Source: Adiantum capillus-veneris (Eukaryota; Streptophyta; Polypodiopsida; Polypodiales; Pteridaceae). From it: a stretch of DNA of 64,000 nt. The notes under the pieces were generated by a model, which ran no database searches, was not told the origin of the DNA, and was given only the letters and a program-made list of their open reading frames with translations. The stretch is from the NCBI GenBank assembly GCA_014529385.2, contig CM043969.1, positions 24,413,946 to 24,477,945 of the forward strand, given 5' to 3'. The number at the start of each line of letters is the position of its first letter. Within the stretch, counting starts at the first letter, position 1. Positions 32,329-38,049 of this stretch are shown one piece after another. A program made the position numbers and the translations under genes.

Positions 32329-33645
32329 ACATTTGTTTGTTTCTGGACTGCAGCCTGAGGTCCCTTCATGCTTCATTGGACTCGTGCTAGAAGGGTGTGA
32401 GCTTCCTTATGCTAATCACGGTCATGTGGTTTTGGCGGATCCTTCTCCCATTTTGTTCTATCCCATCAGCAGTACAGAAGTGCGTTGCCTGGTTGATGTT
32501 CCTGGAGATAAAGTACCATCTGTAGCTAATGGGGAGATGGCAAAGTATCTGAAGTCTGCAGTCGCACCTCAGGTGCAGTTTTGGACTTTTTGAACTGAAT
32601 TTTGTGACATTCATGTCTGGCTGCTTTTGAGAATGGAGTTTCTAAGCTATTGATGATATTATATGTTTTAAAGCACTCATCTGGTATTAAAAAATGAACT
32701 TTACAAGAAAACGTTAAGGTCTTAGAAACTTATCATCTAATGTTAAATACATCATGGAAGAAGTTTTCTTTATTCAGACTAATTGGATTAGTGGTTTTGA
32801 CAGATCCCAGAGAAGTTGCAGACGGCATTTTTGGCTGCGGTGGAAAAAGGAAATATACGATCAATGCCTAACAAGAGTATGCCTGCTCTACCTGTTCCAC
32901 GGGCTGGAGCGCTTCTTATGGGTGATGCATTCAACATGCGCCATCCTTTGACTGGCGGAGGGATGACAGTTGCTTTGTCTGATATTGTGGTCTTAAGGAA
33001 CCTTCTAAGGCCATTGAGAAGCTTACATGATGCCACAGCTTTATGTGACTATCTGGAAAAATTTTACACCTTGCGCAAGGTAACTGTACAAGAAGGCTGT
33101 GACTGCACGTTTATGCTCCTTTTCTCCCACTATTTGAATCCACTGATTAAGCTTGTTTGTTGTGCAGCCGGTTGCTTCCACCATAAATACATTGGCTGGT
33201 GCCTTGTACAAAGTTTTCTGTGCATCACCAGATCTGGCAATGCGAGAGATGAGACAAGCCTGCTTCGACTATCTTAGTTTAGGAGGGGTATGTTCAAGTG
33301 GACCAGTGGCTCTTTTATCAGGCCTAAATCCTCGTCCCATGAGCTTGGTTGCACATTTCTTTGCTGTGGCAGTCTTTGGTGTGGGTCGTCTATTGCTGCC
33401 ATTTCCTTCGCTCAACAAGCTTTGGTTAGGGACTCGATTGCTCAAGGTATGGTCTCAAGGGCTCAACATACTCAGCAAATCTCTCTTCTCAATTCCTTTA
33501 AAGCTTACTTTTCTAGTTCTTTTGTCTCTACCAGGGAGCTGCAAATATCATATTTCCTATAATTAAGGCAGAGGGTATGAGACAGGTCTTTTTCCCGAAC
33601 ACAGTTCTTGCCTATTACAAGACACCACCTGTACAGTCGACCTGA
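4701..33645 (+). CDS. SQE: Squalene epoxidase (squalene monooxygenase), seven visible exons, N-terminus missing
   Basis: FAD- and NADPH-cytochrome P450 reductase-dependent enzyme that converts squalene to 2,3-oxidosqualene, the committed step to sterols, at the endoplasmic reticulum. Exons are 4701-4819, 5179-5353, 5497-5665, 32354-32572, 32804-33079, 33168-33446 and 33535-33645, joining in frame (1348 bases, about 449 residues). Diagnostic motifs in order are [70 protein letters not shown], the second FAD motif [16 protein letters not shown], and [10 protein letters not shown] with hydrophobic C-terminal segments. The N-terminal membrane segment and GxGxxG FAD motif are absent. I found no such exon between 1 and 4700, so it should lie left of the window. 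All splice sites are GT-AG and no stop interrupts the frame, so the gene looks functional despite its giant third visible intron. Confidence 0.96.
5179..5353 (+). CDS. SQE: Squalene epoxidase, second visible exon
   Basis: The acceptor is TTTTGTCAG and the donor is GTACGT. It encodes [20 protein letters not shown] through [19 protein letters not shown]. Two bases (AC) complete a Thr codon with the next exon. Confidence 0.95.
5497..5665 (+). CDS. SQE: Squalene epoxidase, third visible exon
   Basis: The acceptor is CTTGCTAG and the donor GTACCC is immediately followed by a run of C. It encodes VELQQGT through [16 protein letters not shown] and ends in phase 0. The Asp-Gly of VCDG is a conserved flavin-monooxygenase motif. 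Confidence 0.95.
5669..5722 (+). repeat. Poly-C run followed by (CT)n
   Basis: About 24 C (5669-5692) starting three bases into the intron, then about 14 CT units to 5722. The CT tract is the boundary of the minus-strand LINE 3' fragment that follows. Confidence 0.95.
5723..6380 (-). mobile_element. LINE 3'-UTR fragment
   Basis: The minus strand resembles the 3' noncoding part of the LINE at 27492-29602. For example, a translated stretch with IVIFPLWF (minus, near 5800) matches LVVFPLWF at about 29450, and both share a Cys/Leu-rich stretch further upstream. As at 29603, the 3' end of the sense strand runs into AG repeats. There is no coding domain; it is 5'-truncated near the poly-G run. Confidence 0.5.
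6366..6426. repeat. 16-bp palindrome and long poly-G tract
   Basis: CCCCCACGCGTGGGGG (6366-6381) is a perfect palindrome. It is followed by a G run of about 35 from 6391 with rare C. A second G run lies at 6500-6512. Such tracts are prone to sequencing and assembly error. Confidence 0.85.
6583..6627 (+). repeat. (CT)n microsatellite
   Basis: About 22 CT units. Downstream, 6628-7268 is intronic sequence in which I see no gene or recognisable element. Confidence 0.95.
7269..7350 (+). repeat. Fragment of a Ty3/gypsy-type LTR start, plus orientation
   Basis: TGTCACAAACTGCTGACCTG, then GCCAACTTGCCGATC and GGCC, matches the start of the minus-strand LTR ending at 3057 (TGTCACAAACTGCTGACGTG, then GCCAACTTGCAGATG and GGCC on its own sense strand). 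Only about 80 bases are recognisable before sequence of a different LTR begins. Confidence 0.55.
7350..8075 (-). repeat. LTR of an A/B-related element, left edge unclear
   Basis: It ends GTGCACGTGACA like the LTRs at 17259, 20388, 24230 and 10214. It carries the shared strings AAAACGCTA, GGACATGCA, GGCTCACAAA and TTGTCCACGTGG. The sequence after 8075 (TTGGTGTCCCTTTTC) reads as a purine tract on the minus strand, as expected for a 3' LTR of a minus-oriented element. Confidence 0.55.
8256..8711 (-). repeat. Solo or partial Ty3/gypsy-type LTR
   Basis: It runs from TGTGCTGACAAC to GTTGTGACA and shares an ordered set of strings with the LTR at 2377-3057: CTTTTAGC, GACGACAC, GTGGCAT/GTGGCGG, GGTATTTCTTT and the GTATGCCA...GTGACA end. 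No matching target duplication was found. A second similar end occurs at about 8867-8890 (GTATGCCACGTC...TTTGTGAC). Confidence 0.45.
9064..10575 (-). pseudogene. Unrecognised protein-coding relic split by a solo LTR
   Basis: The minus strand has open segments at about 10575-10417, 10425-10215 (shifted frame) and, beyond the solo LTR, 9309-9064. Joining across the LTR with one target copy keeps the frame open from ISKERQL through [19 protein letters not shown] and [11 protein letters not shown] to a stop at 9064. The coding stretch is charged, with no membrane segment and no domain I recognise. Its place between an A/B-like LTR (ending 8075) and the copia relic suggests it is an internal ORF of an A/B-related LTR element. 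A host gene piece is the alternative. Confidence 0.45.
9315..10214 (-). mobile_element. Solo LTR with 5-bp target duplication
   Basis: The 900-bp LTR starts TGTCAGGTGCAGTGG and ends CTCACGTGACA. It is flanked by AAACT on both sides (9310-9314 and 10215-10219). It contains an AG tract (about 9430-9470), a CGACGACGACGACGACGACGA run and several GCTGAAA...CGCT strings shared with the A/B LTR family. No internal region remains, so it is a product of LTR-LTR recombination. Confidence 0.88.
10691..11616 (+). pseudogene. Copia gag, broken
   Basis: It starts at ATG 10691 with [19 protein letters not shown], the conserved copia gag N-terminus, followed by a UBN2-type gag core (about 10970-11400). It ends in a CCHC knuckle beginning CHYCKANDH (about 11541). 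In-frame stops lie at 10955 and 11256, a frameshift near 11075, and the knuckle's last Cys segment is missing. The hAT target site lies at its end. Confidence 0.85.
11617..11624 (+). repeat. hAT target site duplication, left copy
   Basis: GTTGAGTC, identical to 15311-15318. Eight bases is the typical hAT duplication length. Confidence 0.95.
11625..15310 (-). mobile_element. hAT DNA transposon, apparently complete
   Basis: The 3,686-bp element has an exact 8-bp target duplication and imperfect terminal inverted repeats. The left end reads CAAGGTTGTAAGGTACGTA and the right end, reverse-complemented, reads CATAGTTGTTTCCGTACGTA. Both ends are packed with GTACG-type strings (11634-11715 and 15215-15300), likely transposase binding sites. 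It encodes one minus-strand transposase with an uninterrupted spliced reading frame. It sits inside copia gag/pol. Confidence 0.93.
12045..14897 (-). CDS. hAT transposase (BED finger, DUF659, hATC dimerisation), five exons
   Basis: Exons on the minus strand are 14897-13947, 13838-13279, 13182-12837, 12729-12568 and 12479-12045. All introns are GT-AG, and the joined frame is about 817 residues with no stop. Residues about 1-85 hold a BED-like zinc finger ([10 protein letters not shown] ... KHL ... HCGGC). A disordered Ser/Ala/Gly-rich region follows, then a DUF659-type domain with ILSDGWSD. The second exon opens with [10 protein letters not shown]. The fourth exon carries ACERNWS and the hATC signature [19 protein letters not shown]. 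The Asp of SDGW, the Asp of VTDN and the Glu of CERNW correspond to the family's catalytic triad. The last exon is an acidic, Ser-rich tail. The start at 14897 (MPRRPNPLW) is preferred over the in-frame ATG at 14915 because similar proteins begin there. Possibly active. Confidence 0.88.
15311..16023 (+). pseudogene. Copia protease and pre-integrase, broken
   Basis: It begins with the right copy of the hAT target duplication (15311-15318). The protease segment reads [11 protein letters not shown] (about 15426), where the catalytic D-S-G has become A-C-G. After several stops comes the GAG-pre-integrase motif [15 protein letters not shown] (about 15840). Coding similarity fades near 15990 and the element is cut by the next insertion. 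Confidence 0.85.
16024..16028 (+). repeat. Target site duplication of element A, left copy
   Basis: TTGTG, matched by 20389-20393. The second copy continues as TGTCAATAAG, the start of the Ty3/gypsy LTR, so element A landed about two bases into that LTR. Confidence 0.9.
16029..17259 (-). repeat. Element A 3' LTR
   Basis: It starts TGTAAGGTGCAACGG and ends GTGTCACGTGACA (1,231 bp). It is rich in GCTGAAA...AAACGCT strings and GAC/GACGA triplet runs. It differs from the other LTR by substitutions and small indels, for example a CGACGATGAGGACGACGACGA stretch longer in the right copy. Confidence 0.9.
17260..17274 (-). other. Polypurine tract of element A
   Basis: The plus strand reads TCCCCTCCTTTTCAA directly inside the 3' LTR, so the minus strand has a GA-rich primer for plus-strand synthesis. 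Element B has the same tract at 24231. Confidence 0.7.
17393..18481 (-). CDS. Element A ORF2, unrecognised protein with His/Asp-rich tandem repeats
   Basis: A 362-residue frame. Residues about 50-105 hold tandem ~13-residue units of the form [14 protein letters not shown] (three to four copies), very rich in His and Asp. Then come two ~20-residue repeats around [16 protein letters not shown]. The C-terminal half has many His and Cys residues and a hydrophobic stretch [21 protein letters not shown] recognise no domain. The same protein is present, frameshifted, in element B at about 24230-25390, which argues it was once selected. It could be a divergent gag-like or structural protein; no enzyme motif is visible. 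Confidence 0.6.
   Translation of the reverse strand: MNTKKEEPKWSVSTTKGKPHWCYFFLMCRRILKRFKRRRLSQSRLLQSKTHDFHDNDKHDDLHDQDVITHKHDDLQEKDMLTHKHDDLHEKDVMVHKDDGLVDAFSSKANLVVDSINHAEPILAFESRSTEPPQEDSINHEEPILALESKSIEPPQEVLCVRMISQHALFECFIRDAFLYFSHRPYVIPFHRHDILYVEHDSLMNEHGCIPMIHEKMKCLHSRKSHSMSLPWHNTVVARTQEGLSIKHRHFHCVLPQLIDLDQKVKIRPHCLPVFDERFGTLSHCSSALHAQFVRKNSFFPVTLYGMGMFMFLCWKWFQEFSTLEILEEGSRMTIDEVEASKEPQMTVAFDTDQRSKRCRPL
18396..18836 (-). CDS. Element A ORF1, basic N-terminus and charged coiled coil
   Basis: A 146-residue frame. A Ser/Arg/Pro-rich N-terminus is followed by [14 protein letters not shown] (also in element B near 25790). The C-terminus has heptad-like repeats [20 protein letters not shown] predicted as coiled coil. 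It overlaps ORF2 by 86 bases in another frame. In element B the corresponding region (26019-25414) is longer and carries a similar QERMAAI coiled coil. Plausibly a gag-like oligomerising protein, by inference only. Confidence 0.55.
   Translation of the reverse strand: MQANEEHQDSRPPRTSRLSRPSRPPRTQVPHGLNDPRLQCMVITRSGMDTSLEGGEHGSGEEEFSSPGGFSDPSPSTPKIAPDRMELFDKMVMDMKLEREPRKAERKAEHKERMAAIEREHKERRAEMEREHNERKAALVLFFSNV
19173..19184 (-). other. Primer binding site of element A
   Basis: GCTCTGATACCA on the plus strand (TGGTATCAGAGC on the minus), one base from the LTR at 19186. Initiator tRNA-Met type. Confidence 0.9.
19186..20388 (-). repeat. Element A 5' LTR
   Basis: 1,203 bp, TGTAAGGTGGAGTGG to GTGTCACGTGACA, followed by the TTGTG target duplication. 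Confidence 0.9.
20392..20865 (+). repeat. 5' LTR of the plus-strand Ty3/gypsy element
   Basis: TGTCAATAAGTGATGACGTG to AGTCTGTTACA (474 bp), followed by the primer site. Its start resembles the sense start of the 2377-3057 LTR. It contains a T13 run (about 20455) and an A17 run (about 20500) that could pair, and a GGTATTTCTTTTTG complement near the 3' side shared with the other family members. Confidence 0.8.
20867..20878 (+). other. Primer binding site of the plus-strand Ty3/gypsy element
   Basis: TGGTATCAGAGC, one base after the LTR; initiator tRNA-Met type. Confidence 0.93.
21040..23227 (+). pseudogene. Ty3/gypsy gag-pol, frameshifted
   Basis: Gag core [10 protein letters not shown]...[12 protein letters not shown] at 21048-21235. 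A knuckle near 21455-21500 reads [14 protein letters not shown], so the last Cys is Tyr. Protease remnants lie at about 21700-21960 ([10 protein letters not shown] ... [14 protein letters not shown]). RT at about 22110-22680 has [15 protein letters not shown], a TAFRTTFG-type finger and the catalytic FFDDIIVFS. RNase H at about 22818-23227 includes [22 protein letters not shown] and [11 protein letters not shown]. At least four frameshifts or stops. Decayed copy; no function expected. Confidence 0.87.
23228..24230 (-). repeat. Element B 3' LTR, truncated
   Basis: Collinear with 26485-27491 of the right LTR, including AAAACAGGCTGAAAATGAAA and a G8-12 run (23806 versus 27060), and ending GTCACGTGACA. 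The missing part is the outer edge. Confidence 0.9.
24230..26019 (-). pseudogene. Element B internal ORFs, frameshifted
   Basis: From 26019 down: an Arg/Lys-rich start with [14 protein letters not shown] (25790-25750), a charged coiled coil with [19 protein letters not shown] (about 25600-25430), repeats of the form [17 protein letters not shown] and [19 protein letters not shown] (25330-25150), [14 protein letters not shown] (about 25090), then segments matching the C-terminal half of element A ORF2 including [19 protein letters not shown] (about 24550-24490). Several frameshifts break what was probably one or two long ORFs. Function unknown. Confidence 0.6.
26252..26263 (-). other. Primer binding site of element B
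   Basis: GCTCTGATACCA on the plus strand, one base before the LTR start TGTTAGGTGCAGCGG. Confidence 0.9.
26265..27491 (-). repeat. Element B 5' LTR
   Basis: About 1,227 bp, TGTTAGGTGCAGCGG to GTGTCACGTGAACA; the end carries an extra A relative to the GTGACA of its relatives. A target duplication cannot be tested because the other end of the element is lost. Confidence 0.85.
27492..29602 (+). mobile_element. Degraded LINE, RT C-terminal part and long 3' UTR
   Basis: 27570-28180 encodes, in shifting frames, the RT thumb/connection region of a plant LINE ORF2 (strings such as [44 protein letters not shown]). About 28312-28500 encodes the C-terminal tail ([20 protein letters not shown]), homologous to [17 protein letters not shown] at about 31908. 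Then about 1.1 kb of 3' UTR ends CAAACTCCAGTTTT and runs straight into (AG)n at 29603. Confidence 0.7.
29603..29714 (+). repeat. (AG)n then (GAA)n
   Basis: About 37 AG units to 29678, then about 12 GAA units. It lies between the LINE 3' end and the 3' end of the SINE on the minus strand. Confidence 0.97.
29716..29840 (-). mobile_element. tRNA-derived SINE, candidate
   Basis: On the minus strand an A-box-like TGGTAGATTGG (plus 29815-29825) and a perfect B box GTTCAACTC (plus 29772-29780) are spaced as in a tRNA gene, followed by about 55 bases and a (CTT)n/(CT)n tail. A second, 5'-truncated copy is at 29911-29989. There is no full cloverleaf, so it is not a tRNA gene. Confidence 0.6.
29911..29989 (-). 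mobile_element. Second SINE copy, 5'-truncated at an (AG)n array
   Basis: 79 bases matching 29716-29794 with two mismatches by eye. It is truncated just upstream of the B box exactly where the next AG array begins. A (CA)n stretch (29871-29900) lies on its other side. Confidence 0.7.
29990..30076 (+). repeat. (AG)n microsatellite
   Basis: About 43 AG units between the truncated SINE and the ATTTC-tailed 3' end of the next LINE. Confidence 0.97.
30077..31345 (-). mobile_element. 5'-truncated LINE, RT and C-terminal remnants
   Basis: The minus strand starts (near 31270) in the RT palm/thumb with [18 protein letters not shown] and [14 protein letters not shown], then [20 protein letters not shown] (about 30890-30830), and ends with the same 3' tail as 3122-4160 including the ATTTC repeats at 30077-30095. 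The zinc-finger part seen in the other copy is missing. A G22 run interrupts it at 30738-30759. AG arrays abut both ends. Confidence 0.8.
31346..31429 (+). repeat. (AG)n microsatellite
   Basis: About 42 AG units. It separates the truncated 5' end of the minus-strand LINE from the truncated 5' end of the plus-strand LINE. Confidence 0.97.
31430..32262 (+). mobile_element. 5'-truncated LINE with poly-A tail
   Basis: It encodes the ORF2 C-terminus: a zf-RVT finger in [22 protein letters not shown], then [39 protein letters not shown] and, after a frameshift, [23 protein letters not shown] 3' UTR of about 150 bases ends in A12 (32251-32262), followed by AG repeats. Only the tail of the element is present. 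Confidence 0.85.
32263..32326 (+). repeat. (AG)n microsatellite
   Basis: About 31 AG units (one CA) right after the LINE poly-A tail and 27 bases upstream of the squalene epoxidase splice acceptor. Confidence 0.97.
32354..32572 (+). CDS. SQE: Squalene epoxidase, fourth visible exon
   Basis: The acceptor is TTTCTGGACTGCAG and the donor GTGCAG. It encodes [14 protein letters not shown] through [17 protein letters not shown], exactly 73 codons in phase 0. It resumes the protein 26.7 kb after the previous exon. Confidence 0.95.
32804..33079 (+). CDS. SQE: Squalene epoxidase, fifth visible exon
   Basis: The acceptor is GTTTTGACAG and the donor GTAACT. 92 codons from [16 protein letters not shown], including the second flavin-binding motif [20 protein letters not shown], to FYTLRK. 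Confidence 0.96.
33168..33446 (+). CDS. SQE: Squalene epoxidase, sixth visible exon
   Basis: The acceptor is GTTGTGCAG and the donor GTATGG. 93 codons from [20 protein letters not shown] to LGTRLLK, with hydrophobic C-terminal segments that associate with the membrane in this family. Confidence 0.95.
33535..33645 (+). CDS. SQE: Squalene epoxidase, last exon
   Basis: The acceptor is TCTCTACCAG. It encodes [20 protein letters not shown], then a short tail ending in PPVQST and TGA at 33643-33645. Confidence 0.95.
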   Translation, partial: GAANIIFPIIKAEGMRQVFFPNTVLAYYKTPPVQST

Positions 33646-35360
33646 ACTTACAAACAAAGCAAATGAGTGGCGGTGTTTAGAGAGAGTTTCCCGGATCACG
33701 CTTGTAATGTTGTGCTTTGAGTCTGTGATCATATTGGTTTTCTGAGAAGAGAGTGCTGGAGTTTGTGATTATACCTTTTTTCTGAGAATAGGGTTTTCGA
33801 GATTTTGTGATACAGGTTGTATACTAAATTGACTTTTACCAATCAGGTTTTCAAGTGACTCTTCATAAGTAGATGGAATTTTTTCCAGATGGACGATGTC
33901 CTTGAAATAGAGAAGCTTTTTTTCATGTGGTCTGAGTCTAATATATGCAATTTGTTGGAATTTTTTTTCTGATATATGAAAGAGCTTATCTTTGACCAAA
34001 AGTATGCAGCTTATGAAGAGCACTGGCAGCAGTTTTTCTCTCCCAACTCCTCGATGTTTGCACGGGACTTGCCATATCAAGAGTCAGGAGGTTAGAGTAA
34101 GCTCTCTGAGCAAGACCTGTGGTGGAAGGATGCATTCTCGAGTTGTATTAAAGGGCAGAGCAATATGGTTATGCTATGGCATGTTTTGCAGCAAAGGAGG
34201 TTAACTATATGGGCGGGTTGCTTTTTGGGGTTGTGGCAATTAATGTTTTGAAGTACCAGTGTGCGGAGGAGGGTTTAGGCTAAGTACGGTAAAGCATTAG
34301 AAGAGGGTATCCCATTTGTGAGGTACCTTGTTAACAAGCTTATTCTTACAGATGGGTTTATTTATCTTGTGTGTCACACACATGATGATTAATCCACGGG
34401 CTCGTTATAAACACTCACGCAATGCTTACCTTGCTTAGATGCACAGGGAGTGGTGGGAGTTCACCTTGTTTGAAGAGTAATTTGAAGCCATGCAGCTCAT
34501 GCTACACTTTACCATCAATTTTCGTGTAAAGTTCCCTCTTCATTGTCTTGATTCTCATTATGGACACCAATAAGTTGGACATGTACACAAGGAAATCAAA
34601 CTCATGGTGGCTCATTTGTATGGTGAAAAATCTCCATCAAATGACCAATCTATTAGTGCCATTTACAAATTACAAAAAGGCATTCAAAAATTTGTACACC
34701 TTTTCCCTTGGCATGTTTTATTGTGCCAAAAGCATATTTTATTGAGGGGTTGGTTCGAAGTGCTCATAGTGTAGTAAAGTTAGTGGAAATAAAAAATTTA
34801 TTAGCCTATGCACATTTTGGTAGATGGCGAGTAATTGACTCAATTATAGACGGAAGTTTTTATCAGAAGGTTGGTACCGTTAACAGAACTTCCGGTGAAA
34901 ATTTGTAGCATGTTTTTATGTTTTACATAGGCACATTTGTTTAAAATGCGAGGAAAGAATTCTGCATATAGTAGTGGCTCACGTCATTGAACAGTACCGA
35001 AGTGATCTTACCAAACAATGTAGAAAGATGGTGAACTACTCTCAATCCGCCGTTTGTGAATCAGTAGTACTTGCTTTGGACCAGGTAGAAGTAGCAAAGA
35101 CTACACTTAGAGGAGCCTAACACATGGAGCAAGGATGGGGTCGCGGTTGCATAAGGAGAAAGAGGAACCCTTGCAAAAACAAAGCGTTGAAACATGGAAA
35201 AAATGGTGGGAAGGTTGCTACTTGGTGAAGGAAAAAACAAGCCCCCAAAGAAGTCATCCAAAATACGAGAAGAATTGCCACCCCAATTTGCATAGAGAGA
35301 ACCTATCATTCCAAGGAATCATGCTACTTCAACTCCCCCAAAGACCCCAAGAACTCCCTA
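33646..35360. other. 3' flank of squalene epoxidase and unassigned DNA
   Basis: The first few hundred bases should be 3' UTR; no classic AATAAA was noted close to the stop. A local near-duplication (TTTCTGAGAA...TTTGTGAT) occurs at about 33738-33815. Short coding-like stretches at about 34290-34360 and 34590-34910 match no family I recognise. No RNA gene seen. Confidence 0.5.
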
Positions 35361-35364
35361 AAAG

Positions 35365-35852
35365 TGAAAAGGAAAATGATTAAAAAACCCTTGAAGTTTG
35401 TGGAAATCCCCAAAATCTCTCGCAAATTTCAAAAATTCCCACAATACCCCTCATAACTTGCCAAAAATTGCCAAAATGCCCTTTGATTTGTTCAAAATAC
35501 GCCTAGTCAGTCCCCCAAACATTTCTAAAGACATTTGTCTTTGCAAATCTTCATGGGGAGATTGATTCTCTCTCAATAAAAGGTGGCAAAAGTAGGATTT
35601 TAGACGGTATTGTGGACTCTTGAGATGAAATTCTTTATTACTTGTAGACACAAATGCCGAAGCTCGGTGGAGAAAACATTTTCCAAGACAATTCAAGATA
35701 GATCTCTATTTTTTAAAAGAATGAACTTTGCAAAAACTGGAGCAAATCCATTGTACGAGGGAGTATATTGGGAAGTTTTTTAATTTTGAGGGGTATTTTG
35801 GGAATCTCCACAAATTTGAGGGGTCTTTTGGTAATTTTCCCCAAAAGATTTG
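35365..35852. mobile_element. MITE-like inverted-repeat element
   Basis: The left arm (about 35365-35455) and the reverse complement of the right arm (about 35760-35852) share GGAAAAT, then AAAAACCC/AAAAGACCC, TTTGTGGA and TCCCCAAAAT/TTCCCAAAAT in the same order, and each arm repeats an A/T-CCCCTC motif. About 490 bp with no coding capacity. Exact ends and target duplication are not defined. Confidence 0.45.
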
Positions 35853-36036
35853 AACAAGAGATTCTCCATAAAAATTGGCTCCATTTATACTCATGGTTTT
35901 ATCTCAATTGAACTTTAGCTTTAGCTCAAATAATAATGTACATCCACTTTAGTAATGTCACTTTGAATGGTCTTGGCTTGCATACCTTCTTGCAATTTTA
36001 GAATCACGTGTGCAACTTATGTTTGTGTTTCGCATG

Positions 36037-36245
36037 ATTGTTTACTTCGATTGGATGGTATTGGATTATACGTCCTTCAAGCTCCACTTCTATTGAGGGC
36101 TTGCAAAACTTGCAATGTCCCCACTGATTCTCTTTGTTTGCTACTATCTTTGCGTAAGTATTTACTTCAATTGAATAGTAGTAGATTACGATGCCCTCAA
36201 GTTTAAAGATGACAAGGGAGGGCTTGCAAGGATTACAATGTCTTG
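36037..36245. repeat. Degenerate direct duplication, period about 120 bp
   Basis: Two units, about 36037-36122 and 36156-36245, share TTTACTTC(G/A)ATTG, GATTA, CCTTCAAG/CCCTCAAG, GAGGGCTTGCAA and ACAATGTC/GCAATGTC. Noncoding. Confidence 0.5.
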
Positions 36246-36299
36246 GCATGTAACCAAATGGACGCTGCCTTCTTCAGTTTGCATGTTACAATCAAATTT

Positions 36300-37053
36300 T
36301 TTTTTGCTTGGATCTGGTATCACTAAGATGAAACAGGCTCCCATCTTCGGGATAGAGTTAGACTGGAAAGCCTGGCATTGATCGAAAGATAAGAGTGTTC
36401 TCTGTCCCCAAGACCCAGGATACATATTGTGAGCTAACTTACAAAGCAAACTGGTTTGCCCTCTCACCAAAATATGGAAGAAAAATTGGTCGGGAGAGCG
36501 ATGGCTAAGAAGTGTCAATGCTATATGGGAGATCAAATGGCCGGTTTACATGAAGTATTTTGTCTAGAAGGTGCTGTGGGGAGCCATGCCAACTCGGATT
36601 AAGGTTTGCGCTAGAGGGATCGGATTTGGCACTGACACTTGCTTTGGTCGTAGGCCGGCTTTTGAGGACCCTTTCCATTTGTTTAGCAAGTGCCTGACCT
36701 CGTGTGAGGAGGACTGGCCGCCAAAGTATGCAAATGGGTATGGAAGACTTGGGAGATCAGTTTTTCTACTAATGACTTGACTTTGGGAGGGCAAACTTAT
36801 CATAGCCAAGCCGTTCTTGTGTGCACCCAAATCACTAGATTTTGCTACCTCAATCAAGTCTGGAAATCAAGGAACCTTTTAGTGTTTGAGGCAAAACTGG
36901 TGGTGGCCAATTTTGATGATATAGTGCATCTTAGCACCGAGCTCATCCATGTTGTGAGAGCTAAAAGAGGGGCAGTTGGTAGAGATAAAGAATGGACTCA
37001 TGTACTAAACTGTCTAGGTTTACCATAGCATGTTTTGGTTTTCATTGGGGTTG
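36300..37053 (+). mobile_element. LINE ORF2 C-terminal fragment (zf-RVT)
   Basis: In broken frames: WLRSVNAIWEIKWPVYMKYF, VLWGAMPTRIKVCARGIGFG with the Cys/His pattern CFGRRP..DPFHLF.KC of the zf-RVT domain, then a tail ending LNCLGLP and a stop at 37026. It is cut by the insertion of element C at the GGCTC target site. LINE sequence in the same orientation also follows element C at 48415. Confidence 0.75.
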
Positions 37054-37058
37054 GGCTC
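37054..37058 (+). repeat. Target site duplication of element C, left copy
   Basis: GGCTC, identical to 48410-48414. Confidence 0.93.
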
Positions 37059-38014
37059 TGTTGGACGGGAAGTCTCACACACCCATGAAGTGCATGCAAA
37101 CACTACCTAGATCAACATAATGTCAATCGAGGACACATATGACACGATAGGCACACGGAGGAAATATCTTAAGCTTGTCAGGCTGAGACCATCCTACACA
37201 TACAACACTCTGGAAGGCCAACTAAACCACAATCAAGAACCTCACTGCCCTCAACTACACCACCTAGCCACATACACACATACGGAAGGTAACTCACCTA
37301 ATCATGCGAGAATCATACGAAACTGAAGGAACACCGTCCCCTCACTAGGATACACCTGTCCCTAAGCTTCTACACTCAAAACCCTCACTCTAAATCCATC
37401 TGCGGAAAACGTGTAGGATGACAGAACAGAATTTTGAAAGTGCCCGAAACTGAAATTTATGAGTACCTATACGTAGCTTACGTTGCCACGATTCTATAGA
37501 CTACTAGCATGCAGAAAACAGGCATCGTTTGATACACTTACGGCCACAAATAGCTCGTAGATACGTCGGCATGTGCGCTTCGTCTCGCGTGGAATGCTTG
37601 GCGTTGTCACGTAGCTCTCCTCGAGCCTACAACAATGGTGCAGTCGGATCTCCAATGTGTTGAGCGAGCAGGGCGTAGCAAGAGGATGAAGCTCACACTC
37701 TCTCTTTCTCTCTCTCACACACAGTAGACGGCAGCGCTAAGTTTTGATTATGATAAAAGTCTCCTTTACAAAATGACCTAGGTACCTTATATACTAAGGC
37801 TACCTTAGGTTTAACCAAAAATGGGGTTGAAAGGGTCAAATGGCTTTGTATTTACAATCTGGAAGTGCCATTGCACCTCGGCTTCTGAAATTAGAATAAC
37901 TACTCATTACAAATGACGTTTATAGCCATAATCCGCAGCATTTCATAACTCGCAAAAGATACGACTTTGGTACGAAACTTGAGTTATGTTGTGTTGTTGA
38001 CCCAGCGGTCAACA
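37059..38014 (-). repeat. Element C 3' LTR
   Basis: TGTTGGACGGGAAG to GCGGTCAACA. It aligns along its whole length with 47454-48409; the ends form the TGTTG...CAACA inverted repeat. Confidence 0.96.
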
Positions 38015-38026
38015 TTCCCCCCTTCC
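38015..38026 (-). other. Polypurine tract of element C
   Basis: The plus strand TTCCCCCCTTCC reads as GGAAGGGGGGAA on the minus strand, touching the 3' LTR. Confidence 0.85.
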
Positions 38027-38049
38027 GCGTTCATGTCGTCCCCGACATG

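Larger units (their letters stand above)
5666..32353 (+). other. 26,688-bp intron of squalene epoxidase filled with nested transposable elements
   Basis: Exons of the same enzyme flank it in phase 0, with donor AAG|GTACCC and acceptor GGACTGCAG|CCTGAG. Inside are remnants of at least four LTR families, three LINE pieces in addition to the 5' LINE tail, an hAT transposon and SINE copies. Most LTR elements lie antisense to the gene. Confidence 0.93.

Noticed and set aside
34548-34908. Small plus-strand ORFs downstream of squalene epoxidase
   Set aside because: Short, AT-rich, no recognisable domain and no splice-supported continuation.
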